From Chlamydiales bacterium (GTDB lineage: Bacteria; Chlamydiota; Chlamydiia; Chlamydiales; Simkaniaceae): 64,000 nucleotides of DNA. Numbering within the stretch: the stretch's first letter is position 1; every line of letters begins with the position of its first letter. The notes under the pieces were generated by a model. The model ran no database searches. It was not told the origin of the DNA and saw only the letters and a program-made list of their open reading frames with translations. The translations under genes and the position numbers were made by a program. The stretch covers positions 105,649-169,648 of the forward strand of contig JACKPO010000004.1 in NCBI GenBank assembly GCA_024233515.1, in the 5' to 3' direction. This document shows positions 1 to 9,900 of this stretch, piece after piece.

Positions 1-1568
1 AGGGTTGCCACGCGACAGAAAAGACCATTGGCTCCAATCGCTTGGGCGGCCGCTTCAGAAATACTCCCCACAACAAGGGAGTGTTGATAAGTTCCCGGAG
101 CTTCTACACTTAAACGGCGAAGGAGATCACTATTGGGATCCATATACTCCATCAAAGTAATATCGGTCATCACACGGAAGATCGACTCCAAGATAGGAAG
201 GAGTCCAACGACAAGAATCGATGTTAAGGTTAAGAAAGCAAACGTACTCATGAGATCTGAAACGGTGAAAATGTTCCAGAAGACATTTTGGGAGAAGTTA
301 TAGACAAAGAAGATCGGGATACAGATGAGCCAAACCTTTCCGCAGACAACAAAAACCTCTTTCCGTTTCCTCAAATTGCGCGATGCAATGATCGCTACCA
401 CCCCCGAGATGAGGTTAATCGCAATAAAGCGGGTGTGATCGACGGCAAGTGAAAGTCCCAACACAACAGCTAAGAAGCACGTCGAAAAGAGGGCAATCTC
501 CACATCGAGAAGAACACAAAGGAGAATCGCAGCAAACGGGACAAAGAGAGGATAACGAACCACCTCCAAAAGACCCCCAGTATTGCGGAGGAGGAAGAAC
601 TCGGTCACTTTTGCGATCACAAGGGTTAAGATAATGATCGTTGCATAGAGCATGAGCTTATAGATGTTATTGATCAGCTGTTTATGACTGATCCTAAAAT
701 AGTAGGCGCCAAGAAAGGTGATGATGGTGGCAAAGATCAAACTACTTAACAGAGGAAGGGGATCCCAAATCTTTTGGTTTTCTGCTAAAGCCTTTTTCAT
801 TGCCTGGAGCATGGCAATATGGCGCTGCGTCACCTTTTCACCCTGATCAACAATGCGACTTCCCGCCTTGATTTGACTGAGCCGCTCAGGGACCGTTGCC
901 TCGACCTCTCTTCTTAAATTCCGTTGCGCCGACGTGTCTTTATTGAGGGTCCATTGATCTTGCTGAAAGTAACTTAGGATATAAGTGATGTTTTCTTTTT
1001 CACTTGTTTTCTTAAAGAGCCTTTTCTGGATGATGTCCCAAAACCCTTCAGGAAATGTCGCTGTTGTCCCATCAAACGTTGAGGGAAGAGGATAATAGTC
1101 CGAGGTGAGAAGGTCGAGTGTTTGGAGGCGTTGGAGGGTTCGCGTATCACTAAACCGAAGGTTCTGCAGAAGATCCTTAAGCGCATCTGCCCCCTGGTAG
1201 AGCTCTTCAAATGTCGTGTTAGGAAGAAGAGTGCGCCACCGTTGATCGTGGATCAAAAACTGCTCGAATTGATAGAGACGCTTATCGATCAGCTTTGAAT
1301 CGATCCGATAAATCGTTCCAATATCACGCGCTGATTCTTGCCTTAGGATCACGGTCCCTTCATCATCGGGAAACGAGAAGTCAACTTGAGCCACAATGTA
1401 GTTCTTCGCGTGACTGTCAAGTTCGAGCATTTCAACCCGAACTTCCTTAAAGTGAATGAAAATCGCAAAGGAAATGAGGATAGCAAACCCAATGAGAAGC
1501 CTTTTTCCAAGGTTTCCCTCTTTTAGGTACCGTTGCCACTTGGGCGTGTCTTTCGTTTCATCTGGCAT
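1..1568 (-). CDS. pgpH: 7TM-HD family phosphohydrolase (PgpH-like c-di-AMP phosphodiesterase), 3' end outside window
   Basis: The minus-strand frame opens with ATG at 1568 and stays open to the left edge, so 522 residues are visible and the C-terminus is missing. After a short cytoplasmic stretch there is one transmembrane helix (about residues 23-40), a long extracytoplasmic region, then a block of several hydrophobic helices (about 260-440). The visible end reads EAPGTYQHSLVVG followed by AAAQAIGAN, which is the start of the HD hydrolase domain in the 7TMR-HD/YqfF/PgpH family; the HD residues themselves lie beyond the edge. In that family the enzyme sits in the inner membrane and degrades cyclic di-AMP. 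The gene is divergent from dnaX, with 70 bp between the two starts. Family call is firm; the substrate is inferred from the family. Confidence 0.85.
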   Translation of the reverse strand, partial: MPDETKDTPKWQRYLKEGNLGKRLLIGFAILISFAIFIHFKEVRVEMLELDSHAKNYIVAQVDFSFPDDEGTVILRQESARDIGTIYRIDSKLIDKRLYQFEQFLIHDQRWRTLLPNTTFEELYQGADALKDLLQNLRFSDTRTLQRLQTLDLLTSDYYPLPSTFDGTTATFPEGFWDIIQKRLFKKTSEKENITYILSYFQQDQWTLNKDTSAQRNLRREVEATVPERLSQIKAGSRIVDQGEKVTQRHIAMLQAMKKALAENQKIWDPLPLLSSLIFATIITFLGAYYFRISHKQLINNIYKLMLYATIIILTLVIAKVTEFFLLRNTGGLLEVVRYPLFVPFAAILLCVLLDVEIALFSTCFLAVVLGLSLAVDHTRFIAINLISGVVAIIASRNLRKRKEVFVVCGKVWLICIPIFFVYNFSQNVFWNIFTVSDLMSTFAFLTLTSILVVGLLPILESIFRVMTDITLMEYMDPNSDLLRRLSVEAPGTYQHSLVVGSISEAAAQAIGANGLFCRVAT

Positions 1569-1638
1569 ATTTACCTAACTTCACCCTACCACACTTGAAA
1601 TTTATGGGCTACCAAGTCACAATTATCAAAAAGGATAC

Positions 1639-3060
1639 ATGATGAACGGATATCAAGTCATTGCAAAAAAGTTTCGTCCTCAAAAATTTTCTGAGGTCTT
1701 TCAACAAGACGCGATTGTGCAAACACTCAAAAATGCCATTCGCCTCGGAAGAATCGGGCATGCCTATCTCTTTTGCGGCACCCGTGGCACAGGAAAAACA
1801 ACCCTAGCCCGCCTCTTTGCGAAAGCGATCAACTGCGAATCACTTTCCACCGAAGGAGAGCCATGCAATGCTTGCCGCTCCTGCAAAGAGATCACCACTG
1901 GCTCCTCTTTAGACGTGATTGAAATTGACGGTGCTTCCAATCGAGGGATCGATGACATCCGCTCTTTAAATGAGACGGTCGGATATGCTGCATCCCATGG
2001 GAAGTACAAGATCTACATCATCGATGAAGTTCATATGCTGACAAAGGAAGCCTTCAACGCGCTTTTAAAAACGCTCGAAGAACCCCCAAAACATGCGATC
2101 TTCTTCTTTGCAACAACTGAGCCCCATAAAGTTCTTCCCACAATTCTTTCCCGTTGCCAACGCTTTGACCTTAAGCGGATCACTCCTGAAAAAATCGAAG
2201 AAAAACTCTCCTCAATTACCAAAGAATTAGATATGCCCGTCGAATCAGGCGCCTTAAATGTCATTGCGCATCATGCGGAAGGATCTCTGCGCGATGCTGA
2301 ATCGCTCCTGGATCAACTCCTTTGTTTTGAAGAGCCCCCCATTACCCGCGATCACGCTATCAAAGCTCTTGGCCTCATCCAAACCGACTTTTTCTTCCGC
2401 CTCGATCAAGCCGCAAGCAAGGGAGATCTTGCCGCCGCTTTTTCCTTAAGCCATACCCTCTTCGAAGAGGGAGCCCACCTTCAATATGTCCTCGAAAGCT
2501 TAGCAAACCACTTCCGCACCATTGCCGCCACGCAAATGGGAGAAGCTCCCCCCCTTCCCAACTACCATACCTCTGCAAACATCTATTCAAAATACCACGT
2601 TTTAGAAACACTCGATTACCTTCTTGATGCCATTGAAAAGGGGCAACGCACCCCCTTTAAAAAGATCCACCTTGAAGTGATCTTCCTCCATATCATCCGC
2701 TCGATGAAAAAAATCCCCCTTGAATCTCTCGTAGAACGCCTTGAAACGCTGAAACAAGGGACTCCGGTTACTACCGAAACGCTCACACCTCCCAAAATGG
2801 AAGAGCCATCCCAACCAGAACCGCCCAAACCAGAGACCCCTCCTCCTCCAACACCCCCGACTCCCATCGGTGATCCCCCAAAAGCTCAAGTCGAAGAGGT
2901 CCCCTTTTTCCCAGAAACTCCTCCGATCAAAGAAGAGGTCCCTCCCCCTCCTGTCTCAGCCGCCCCCCTTCACCCTCCTTCTTCGATTCAAGAAAAGATT
3001 AAACAAGAGCAGGTCATGCGTTTTGCTAGCATCGAGCTCAACGGATCCTTGAAAAAGTAA
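1639..3060 (+). CDS. dnaX: DNA polymerase III subunit gamma/tau
   Basis: This is the 473-aa clamp-loader ATPase that places the sliding clamp on DNA. The Walker A motif GTRGTGKT is at residues 47-54, the zinc-binding cysteines are C66, C76, C79 and C82, the Walker B/DEVH motif is near residue 129, and a sensor SRC motif lies in TILSRCQRF. The C-terminal third is very proline- and glutamate-rich (about 365-450) and takes the place of the longer tau domain of E. coli. There is a doublet of ATG codons at 1639 and 1642, either of which could be used behind the AAGG at 1631. ybaB follows 46 bp later, the usual dnaX-ybaB pairing, which is also seen in Chlamydia. Confidence 0.95.
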   Translation: MMNGYQVIAKKFRPQKFSEVFQQDAIVQTLKNAIRLGRIGHAYLFCGTRGTGKTTLARLFAKAINCESLSTEGEPCNACRSCKEITTGSSLDVIEIDGASNRGIDDIRSLNETVGYAASHGKYKIYIIDEVHMLTKEAFNALLKTLEEPPKHAIFFFATTEPHKVLPTILSRCQRFDLKRITPEKIEEKLSSITKELDMPVESGALNVIAHHAEGSLRDAESLLDQLLCFEEPPITRDHAIKALGLIQTDFFFRLDQAASKGDLAAAFSLSHTLFEEGAHLQYVLESLANHFRTIAATQMGEAPPLPNYHTSANIYSKYHVLETLDYLLDAIEKGQRTPFKKIHLEVIFLHIIRSMKKIPLESLVERLETLKQGTPVTTETLTPPKMEEPSQPEPPKPETPPPPTPPTPIGDPPKAQVEEVPFFPETPPIKEEVPPPPVSAAPLHPPSSIQEKIKQEQVMRFASIELNGSLKK

Positions 3061-3106
3061 CCAAAAAAAGTTAGACTACCGTCGAACTTACAGCAAAGGA
3101 TGACCT

Positions 3107-3424
3107 ATGGGTAGCGGATTTTCAAAAATGAAGAAACAAGCCAAGATGTTCCAAGAACAAATGGCTAAAATGCAAGAAGATATGCAGAAGCTTGAAGTCA
3201 CTGGTCAAGCTGGGAATGGTCTTGTAGAGATCACTCTTTCTGGCGAAAAAGAGATTAAAAAAATTTCTATCAAACCTGACTGTGTCGATCCTGATGATAT
3301 TGAAGGCCTCCAAGACCTGATCATCGTCGCTTTTAACGATGCTGCGAAGAAGATCGAAGAAAACTCCCCCAACAATTCTCTAGGCGGATTCGACCTCGGC
3401 GGCCTAAATCTCGGAGGATTCTAG
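3107..3424 (+). CDS. ybaB: YbaB/EbfC family nucleoid-associated protein
   Basis: This 105-aa protein has the YbaB/EbfC pattern: an N-terminal amphipathic helix with repeated KMQEDMQKL-type segments, a beta core around VEITLSGEKEIKKISIKP, and a short C-terminal helix. In this family the protein forms dimers that bind DNA. The last 15 residues are glycine-rich. It starts at ATG 3107 behind AAAGGA and lies directly downstream of dnaX, with which it is probably co-transcribed. Confidence 0.92.
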   Translation: MGSGFSKMKKQAKMFQEQMAKMQEDMQKLEVTGQAGNGLVEITLSGEKEIKKISIKPDCVDPDDIEGLQDLIIVAFNDAAKKIEENSPNNSLGGFDLGGLNLGGF

Positions 3425-3481
3425 ATAGGCTCATCCCTCCCCCTTTTATAAATAAATTATTTTAATAATTATTTATAAGTT

Positions 3482-3510
3482 TAATTATGCTATAATTATT
3501 CGCATAATTA
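3482..3510 (+). promoter_or_regulatory. Promoter -10 within a 9-bp inverted repeat
   Basis: A TATAAT hexamer at 3491-3496 sits inside an inverted repeat whose arms are TAATTATGC (3482-3490) and GCATAATTA (3502-3510). The surrounding 3440-3520 region is strongly AT-rich. Placement of a -10 between palindromic arms, about 45 bp ahead of the ankyrin gene start, suggests a regulated promoter. No -35 is obvious. Regulation is an inference. Confidence 0.45.
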
Positions 3511-3538
3511 AAAGAATAATAGTTATGGGAGGGAAACT

Positions 3539-5269
3539 ATGGCTATTCAAGCTTTATCTGCATTCAAACATGCCATTATAGAAACGGCCCAGGACGCAAA
3601 AACCGCCGTTCAAGATCTTCTGACGATTTACTTCGATTATGACATGACGAAAGGGTCCACCTCTATTCAACGTCACTTGGTTAAACAAATCTTACAACAT
3701 TCACTTAACAATGATCTTTATTCCATAACAGCCCTTTTTACAGAGGTTGTCCTTGGTAATACTCACCTCACAAAGCGCCTCATTCGAAAAGGGATCGATC
3801 TGGAATCAAAGGGAGTTGATGGAAAAAATGCTCTCAATCTCGCTTTTGAAAATGGGCACTTTCGCCTCGCTCTGAAGCTTGTGAAAATGGGAGCAAGCTT
3901 GGAATCGTTAACACCCGAGGAAAAGCTTAAGCTCTTGAATCATGCGATTGAGACTCAGGACCTCAAAAGTGCGAAAATGATGATCTCTTCAGGAATGGAT
4001 ATCAACCAACCAGTGAATGAATATCAAGACACCCTTCTCCATGTTGCTGTTATGACGCCAGGTAATGAAAAGGTGATTCAATTCCTTTTAGAGAACGGAG
4101 CACATCCAGATTATATGAATCGCGATGAGATGGCACCTATTCACCTCACAACGTCAATAAGCTATCTCAAGCTTCTGGTCGAAAAAGGAAAGGCATCGGT
4201 CAAAACGTCCTATCCCCTGATTACCTTGGAAAGACTACGAGACCATTCTGATGCAGCTCGCTATCTGGTTGAAAAAGGGGCCTCGATCAATCAACCTGAT
4301 CTGGATGGAAATACCCCACTCCATGAAGCTGCAAAAGAGAAAGAATTCCTTCCGATTCTTAAATTCCTCTTAGAAAAGGGAGCTAAGATCGACCTTAAAA
4401 ATAAGAATGGGGAAACACCTCTTGAAATAGCAATCGATCACAATAACGCTGCAGCCTTACCTTTTCTATTAAAAGAACAGACAATTTCACCAGGGCGCTA
4501 TCTTCTACACAAAGCCATCCCAAAGCAGAATCATTTTCTGGTCCACCACTTAGTGACACATGGAGCAAGTTTGAATGAAACAGACCCTCAAGGAAACACT
4601 CCTATCGATCTTTTGATTCAATCAAAATCAGCACTTTTTACCCGCTCAATCCTGAATCTTTTTGAAGAGCAGATTGAGATGAAATCCTCCTATATTCTGA
4701 AATCTCTTCATATTAGAAATGAAGCATTAGCACAGGAGTTCCTTGAAAAAGGTGCTGATATCAACGCTCCAAATGAACAGGGGATCACCCCTCTTCAAGA
4801 CGCATTCGATAAGCAAGATACCTACATCGCTAGATTCTTGTTAAAAAATGGTGCGACTTTCACAAAGCAAGAGGGCTTTCTCTATCTGCAACATGCCTTA
4901 CTTGAAAACAATGTACCAATGGTAAAACTTCTCCAACAGTATAAAGTGGATATCAATACCCCAGTTGGAGGAGGAAAGACCCTTCTGCACCTTGCAATAG
5001 AGAGAAGAGATCTCAAAAAAGTACAACAACTTCTTCATCTCGGCTGCAAGACATCAGTCCAAGATGATGAGGGAATGTCTCCTCTCCATCTTGCCGTTGT
5101 ATCGGGGAACAAAGAGCTCCTTCGACATGTAATTTCTCAAGAGAATGTTAACGCTGTAAATAGACAAGGGCAAACAGCCTTAATGATGGCTGAGAATAGC
5201 CGCGATCCAGGCTTTAAAGCTTTTGCAAGGCAGCAAATAGGACTCATTGCCCGCTCAGTCGTCGTATAA
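3539..5269 (+). CDS. Ankyrin-repeat protein
   Basis: The 576-aa protein consists mostly of ankyrin repeats, roughly residues 65-565. Clear units include DGNTPLHEAAKE, NGETPLEIAID, QGITPLQDAF, GGKTLLHLAIE and DEGMSPLHLAV, each followed by the LL..GA/ADIN loop. There is no recognisable catalytic domain, signal peptide or transmembrane helix. Ankyrin proteins in amoeba-associated chlamydiae are often proposed as secreted host-interaction proteins, but nothing in the sequence proves secretion. The start ATG 3539 follows GGAGGG at 3528. The gene has its own AT-rich promoter region and interrupts the dnaX-ybaB to pts neighbourhood known from Chlamydia, so it looks like an accessory insertion together with the MATE gene. 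Confidence 0.9.
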   Translation: MAIQALSAFKHAIIETAQDAKTAVQDLLTIYFDYDMTKGSTSIQRHLVKQILQHSLNNDLYSITALFTEVVLGNTHLTKRLIRKGIDLESKGVDGKNALNLAFENGHFRLALKLVKMGASLESLTPEEKLKLLNHAIETQDLKSAKMMISSGMDINQPVNEYQDTLLHVAVMTPGNEKVIQFLLENGAHPDYMNRDEMAPIHLTTSISYLKLLVEKGKASVKTSYPLITLERLRDHSDAARYLVEKGASINQPDLDGNTPLHEAAKEKEFLPILKFLLEKGAKIDLKNKNGETPLEIAIDHNNAAALPFLLKEQTISPGRYLLHKAIPKQNHFLVHHLVTHGASLNETDPQGNTPIDLLIQSKSALFTRSILNLFEEQIEMKSSYILKSLHIRNEALAQEFLEKGADINAPNEQGITPLQDAFDKQDTYIARFLLKNGATFTKQEGFLYLQHALLENNVPMVKLLQQYKVDINTPVGGGKTLLHLAIERRDLKKVQQLLHLGCKTSVQDDEGMSPLHLAVVSGNKELLRHVISQENVNAVNRQGQTALMMAENSRDPGFKAFARQQIGLIARSVVV

Positions 5270-5272
5270 AGA

Positions 5273-5306
5273 CTCTTGACTTCGCGTGCGGAGTCGAAGT
5301 CAAGAG
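5273..5306. repeat. Palindromic repeat element, copy 1 (intergenic)
   Basis: Two perfect 12-bp arms, CTCTTGACTTCG (5273-5284) and CGAAGTCAAGAG (5295-5306), enclose a 10-nt loop. The 27 bases 5278-5304 are identical to 10028-10054 inside the ptsI coding sequence. Here the element lies 4 bp after the ankyrin stop codon, and a run of six T follows at 5313-5318, so it may also act as a transcription terminator on the plus strand. An exact 27-bp duplication in a 64-kb window is not expected by chance. Confidence 0.8.
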
Positions 5307-5341
5307 TTGAAGTTTTTTCATCCATAGAAGAAACTGCTTCT

Positions 5342-6733
5342 ATGAAAACAACAAGGTTGTCAAAATACCCCACTGCAAGCTTTCGAGAACTCCTAAGCCT
5401 ATCGGTTCCACTCATTCTCTCTTTTGTCTCTTCCTATCTTATTCTCCTTGCCGATCGCTTTTTTCTTTCAAGATACTCCCTTTCAGCTTTTGAGGCCTGC
5501 GCAGCAGCAAGTGGTCTCTACTTCTTCTTTCAGATGATGACCCTCCGCTTTGTCTCAACAGTCCAAGCATTTGTTGGAGAAGCTGTGGGGAAAGGGTGTT
5601 ACCGAGATGCCTCCGCCTACACTTGGCAAATGCTTTGGTTCTCATTTTTTTCTCCCTTTTTTCTCATTCCTATTGGTCTCACTGTGGGGAAATACTTTTT
5701 TGGGGGAACACCAATTGAGAAGGAGGCTCTGGTCTATTTTAATTATATGATTTGCGGAAATTTTCTATTTTCTGTCGAGGGAACACTTTCAGGATTTTTC
5801 TCAGGCATCGGCCAAACGAGAAAGGTCTTTGTTGTACAATTTATTTCACAAATATCAAATCTTATTCTAAGTCCTCTACTGATCTTTGGAGCCATGGGGA
5901 TCATCCCTAGTATTGGCATCCATGGGGCAGCCATTGGAACGCTTGTAGCCAAAATGATTTCCTGCTTACTCCTTTTCTGTTCATTTCTTTTTCACCCGAA
6001 TTTAAACGGCTATCAGACAAAAAAAGGAGCTTTTTGTTGGAAAAAATTGAGAGATTGTTTGAAATCAGCTTTCCCTCGAGCCGTTGGACAGGGGGTCTCA
6101 ATCCTCACTTGGAACTTTGCTGCCCGCATCCTGATCCAAAAAGGGGGGATCGATCTTCTATCATGCACTTTTGGATCAACTGTTCATCTCGCTCTGTTAA
6201 ATGATGGACTTGGACTGGCATTTTTAACGGTCAGTTCCTATTTAATCGGTAGTAAACAATGGAACTATTTCCCCAAACTGCTTCGGTCGACGTTCATTTT
6301 CATTTGCCTAAACACCATTATCCTCACTCTCCCCTTCTTTATCTTCAGAGAAGGCTTAATCAGATCTCTCTGTCCTAATATTACCCAGCTTACTGAACTA
6401 GAATCTCTTAGAACAACCTCAGCCTTCATTTGGCTTTCTCTAGTCTGTAACAGCTTGTTTGTCATTTCATTCATGCTCTTAACAGCGCTCAAAGATCTTT
6501 GTTTCTATATGATCTTCCACTCACTTTACACTCCCCTCATCATTCCTATCACTCTTTACATGAGTCAACAAAACATATGGAGTCCCAGCCTATTTTGGCT
6601 AATTACAGGACTCCAACCTCTTTCTATCGCAGTCATCTATTTCCCTCGTGCTCTTTATAGATTAAGGCGACTTAAGCAACTTCACGTTGGTCAGATGCCG
6701 CCCTCACCACACCTTTCGATAAATACTGAATAA
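5342..6733 (+). CDS. MATE family efflux transporter
   Basis: The product from ATG 5342 is 463 aa and has about 12 hydrophobic helices. The N-terminal part (FRELLSLSVPLILSFVSS) and the internal motifs typical of MatE domains, such as FSGIGQTRKVF and GIHGAAIGT, place it in the MATE family, which exports drugs or metabolites using Na+ or H+ gradients. The frame is open upstream to a TTG at 5276, but that extension would be translated through the palindromic repeat and lacks a ribosome binding site, so ATG 5342 is preferred. Its 3' end overlaps the convergent 100-aa gene by 62 bp. Substrate cannot be deduced. Confidence 0.88.
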   Translation: MKTTRLSKYPTASFRELLSLSVPLILSFVSSYLILLADRFFLSRYSLSAFEACAAASGLYFFFQMMTLRFVSTVQAFVGEAVGKGCYRDASAYTWQMLWFSFFSPFFLIPIGLTVGKYFFGGTPIEKEALVYFNYMICGNFLFSVEGTLSGFFSGIGQTRKVFVVQFISQISNLILSPLLIFGAMGIIPSIGIHGAAIGTLVAKMISCLLLFCSFLFHPNLNGYQTKKGAFCWKKLRDCLKSAFPRAVGQGVSILTWNFAARILIQKGGIDLLSCTFGSTVHLALLNDGLGLAFLTVSSYLIGSKQWNYFPKLLRSTFIFICLNTIILTLPFFIFREGLIRSLCPNITQLTELESLRTTSAFIWLSLVCNSLFVISFMLLTALKDLCFYMIFHSLYTPLIIPITLYMSQQNIWSPSLFWLITGLQPLSIAVIYFPRALYRLRRLKQLHVGQMPPSPHLSINTE

Positions 6734-6974
6734 GCTTTTCAAGGTGACTGGCAAAAACAGTTGACCCATTTTTGTAAATCCTCAGTGATCCAAGATTCAC
6801 TCTCTTGATTACATGCTTATTAACACGACCCATTTTATCCATATAAACGAATACCCACTCTTTCCCTCTAACAGACTCATTAAGAGAGAAGGGTCTTGAA
6901 GAGACGAGAGTAGATTGACCTAGAAACACTTGTTTAGAACTATACATATGTCTATCTCCTTCAAAGATGCTCAT
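6672..6974 (-). CDS. Hypothetical protein, last gene of the pts operon
   Basis: I do not recognise this 100-aa basic protein. Its ATG (6974-6972) shares one base with the TAA stop of the upstream 1004-aa gene, a coupling that supports it being translated; a second ATG giving the start MYSSKQ also exists. The middle reads like a beta-rich fold (KEWVFVYMDKMGR, GSLRIYKNGSTVFA) and the end is an amphipathic helix (HLEKLIQYLSK). No signal peptide or membrane helix is visible. The 3' end runs 62 bp into the convergent MATE gene. Confidence 0.6.
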   Translation of the reverse strand: MSIFEGDRHMYSSKQVFLGQSTLVSSRPFSLNESVRGKEWVFVYMDKMGRVNKHVIKRVNLGSLRIYKNGSTVFASHLEKLIQYLSKGVVRAASDQREVA

Positions 6975-9900
6975 TAATTAAAAATAATCTTATCTTCTTC
7001 AAATGGCTTTTGAAAATACGCATTCGAAAAGTCAATGGTTCCAAGCATTCCCTTTTGGGGAATGATTAATTCTGGGTTTCTGAAAACCTTATCTTTTCCA
7101 ACTCCAAGGGGAAGAACAACAAAGTCATCAATTAACACTTTTTCTGCTTCGGCAATGATTTCCTCTCGTTTCTGTTTGGAAGGTTCACTTTGAGCTAAAG
7201 AAATTAATTTTTTGAAATTGTCGTTTTCCCATTTTGGGAGATTGATTTTTTCTTGTCTATTTTGAAAAGTTGACAGAGTATAGAGGGGATCATCGACCCA
7301 AGAACTCCAACGAAGGACCCCAATCTGGTAATCCCCCTTAGACATCCTCTCAAAAAGCTCTAAGAAACTAACTCCCTCAATCTCACATGCAATTCCGAGA
7401 ACTTCTTGAATCCGCTGTTTAAATGCTTTAGCTGCATTACTAAACAATTCAATTTCAAGATAAATGAGTTTGAGAGTCGGAAAGTCTTTCGGCGAAACAC
7501 CAAGTTCATTACATCCCTCCAAGAAAAGCTTACAGGAAAAATCCTTATTCTCAATCGTCTTATAGTGAGAAGAGTTAAATGAGCTATGCTCTATCGGCAA
7601 TGGAGAGTAAGTCGGAATCCAATCTACTCCAAGCTTTTGGATCATCCCCTTTCGATCTATCGAATAAAATATCGCTTGTCGAATTTTCTTATTTGTTAAA
7701 GGGAAGGAATTTACGTTAAAGCAGTACCAAAATACTTTGGAAAAATCTAGCGTCTCTGCATTAGAACAATCTTTCATAGATTTTAACGAAGGAGCTCCAA
7801 AAGGAAATCCAACCCAATCTAAATCACCTTGATGAAACTGCTTAATTGAAGCTTTTGAGCTTATTGTTGCAATCGAGATGCCATCCAACCTGACCCTTCT
7901 AGGGTTCCAATAATAAGGGTTAGGCTCCATTTCACAAAGATAGTACGGGCGTGGAGACTTTAGCCTAAATGGCCCATTACAGACAAACGTTGCATCTTTG
8001 AATCGACTCCAACTAGGGTTCTCCTTATCAATTTTCCTATACACAGGGGAATAAAGAGAAATCGCTAATAATTCCAAAAAATAAGCTACAGGGTGTGATA
8101 ACCTAATGATCAGAGTCTTATCATTAATCACTTCAATGCCTACCTCATCTAAACTACACTCACCTTTCTTGGCACGTTCAGCATTCAGAATAACATAAAA
8201 GAGGTATGCAAAGCGGGTATTGAAATTTGGGGATAGTATTTGTTTCCAAGCATATTCAAAGTCCCCAGCAGTTATTGGTTCACCATTCGACCAATAGAGA
8301 TCTCTTAAGACAAAGGTATACGAACATAAATCATCAGATATCACATATGACTTGGCCGCTGCTAGAACCGGAACTCCATTCTCTAATCTTGTAAGCCCTT
8401 CAAACAAAAGCTTATTCACAGCCATTGATTCTGAAGTTCCTCCAATTCTAGGGTCCAGCTCGAATTGCACAAAGTTATTCGCCAGTCTTAGAATATCTCT
8501 CTTTTTGTTCTTGAGATTTTTCAATTCCTGAAATCGTTGAGAGATGGCTTGACCCAACCTTTGGGCCTCTTCTGTTGAACTACAAAATAGCAAATAGCCA
8601 TGATAATACATTCGACCCTGAGCCCATGACGAGAAAATAGTCCTGTGGTTCTGAAGCTTTGCATTGATCATGTATTTCTTCAAATCGAGGATCACGCTCC
8701 TATCACGATCTCTTATCGCAAAGAAAACTACTTCTTTATCTGCTAAGCACGAGTAATCACCTGCCAAATCATCGAAGAGCTCTCTAAAAATAGAAAAGAA
8801 CTTACGAAGCAAAGTTATTGAAAGCGTTGCCTGTTTTTCTATTGGACGAATAGAATAAAAGAAATTTTCAATGAATTCTGAATAGGCCGAATTGACTTCC
8901 GAGAGAATCGTTTTTAACTCGGATAACCTTTCCCCCTGCTTGACAAGCATACCCCCATTAAAATCTCTTACTTCTCCTAACCCTTTGGTTAACGAATAGA
9001 TAATTTCTCTCCGTGCCAAATAGTAGTCGATCGCATCATTTTTCCTTTGAAAGTTCGAGATCTCTAGAAGAGTCATCTGGAAAATGTCCCCTTGAATCGA
9101 GTAACCTTCATTAAGTTCTCCCATCTCATAGATTTGACCATTTTGAATATGTGCTTCTGACATGATTTGATTCAGGGATGAAAGACTCAGATTCGAATGC
9201 TTTGGGATAGACCTAACCATAAGAACGTTGAAAACAATCTTTTCCATATTATGTTCATCATAGAAAACCATCACTTGAGGGAGATCTAAAGGAGAAGAAA
9301 TTTCCCTTCTTAACGTTAATAGATCACGAAAAAGCTCTTCTTCATTTCGGTGCATAAATAGAGGTGGAACAATATGTTGAATCCTTTCTTCTATACATTC
9401 TAAAAATTTCACCTTGAATTCAGCGTCCTTATCGAGCTCGAATAAACTATCTTCATTACCCGATAACTCAAAATAAAAAAGTTGGATTGATGAGTTTGGA
9501 AGAGACATCACACGGATGTACTTAAAAAGAGTCGCATCCTCAAAACAGTCATGAATTGCTGATATTATCCCATCTTTTGTCAGTCTCTCAGTGTTTTCAT
9601 CAATTTGAATTCCGAGAAGACAACTCATAACTTCCTTAGAAGCAAAAGGAGAAACAATCGAGAGTCTGTGCAATGAAACTTCCATATGCCTCAAAGGATC
9701 GTCTAATGAAAGCTCCCATTCGAGTCTCTTTTTGATTCGATAGGTTTCAATAATAAGATGAGCTATGGGTTCGATACCCCTAAGAGTCACAAACTCCTCA
9801 TGTTGCAGAGAAATACTGATGATCCAGAAATCAAGGGTGATCTCTAAACCATCCTCCCAGTTCTCCTCAGCGTTTTCCAAAAGAAAATAAATTTGATCTT

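Noticed and set aside
5276..5341. TTG-initiated N-terminal extension of the MATE protein
   Set aside because: It would be translated from the palindromic repeat, has no ribosome binding site and adds residues not found in MATE proteins.
5137..5415. Minus-strand 92-aa frame containing LDFDSAREV
   Set aside because: It is antisense to the ankyrin and MATE genes; the peptide match to PtsI comes from the shared repeat and not from a gene.
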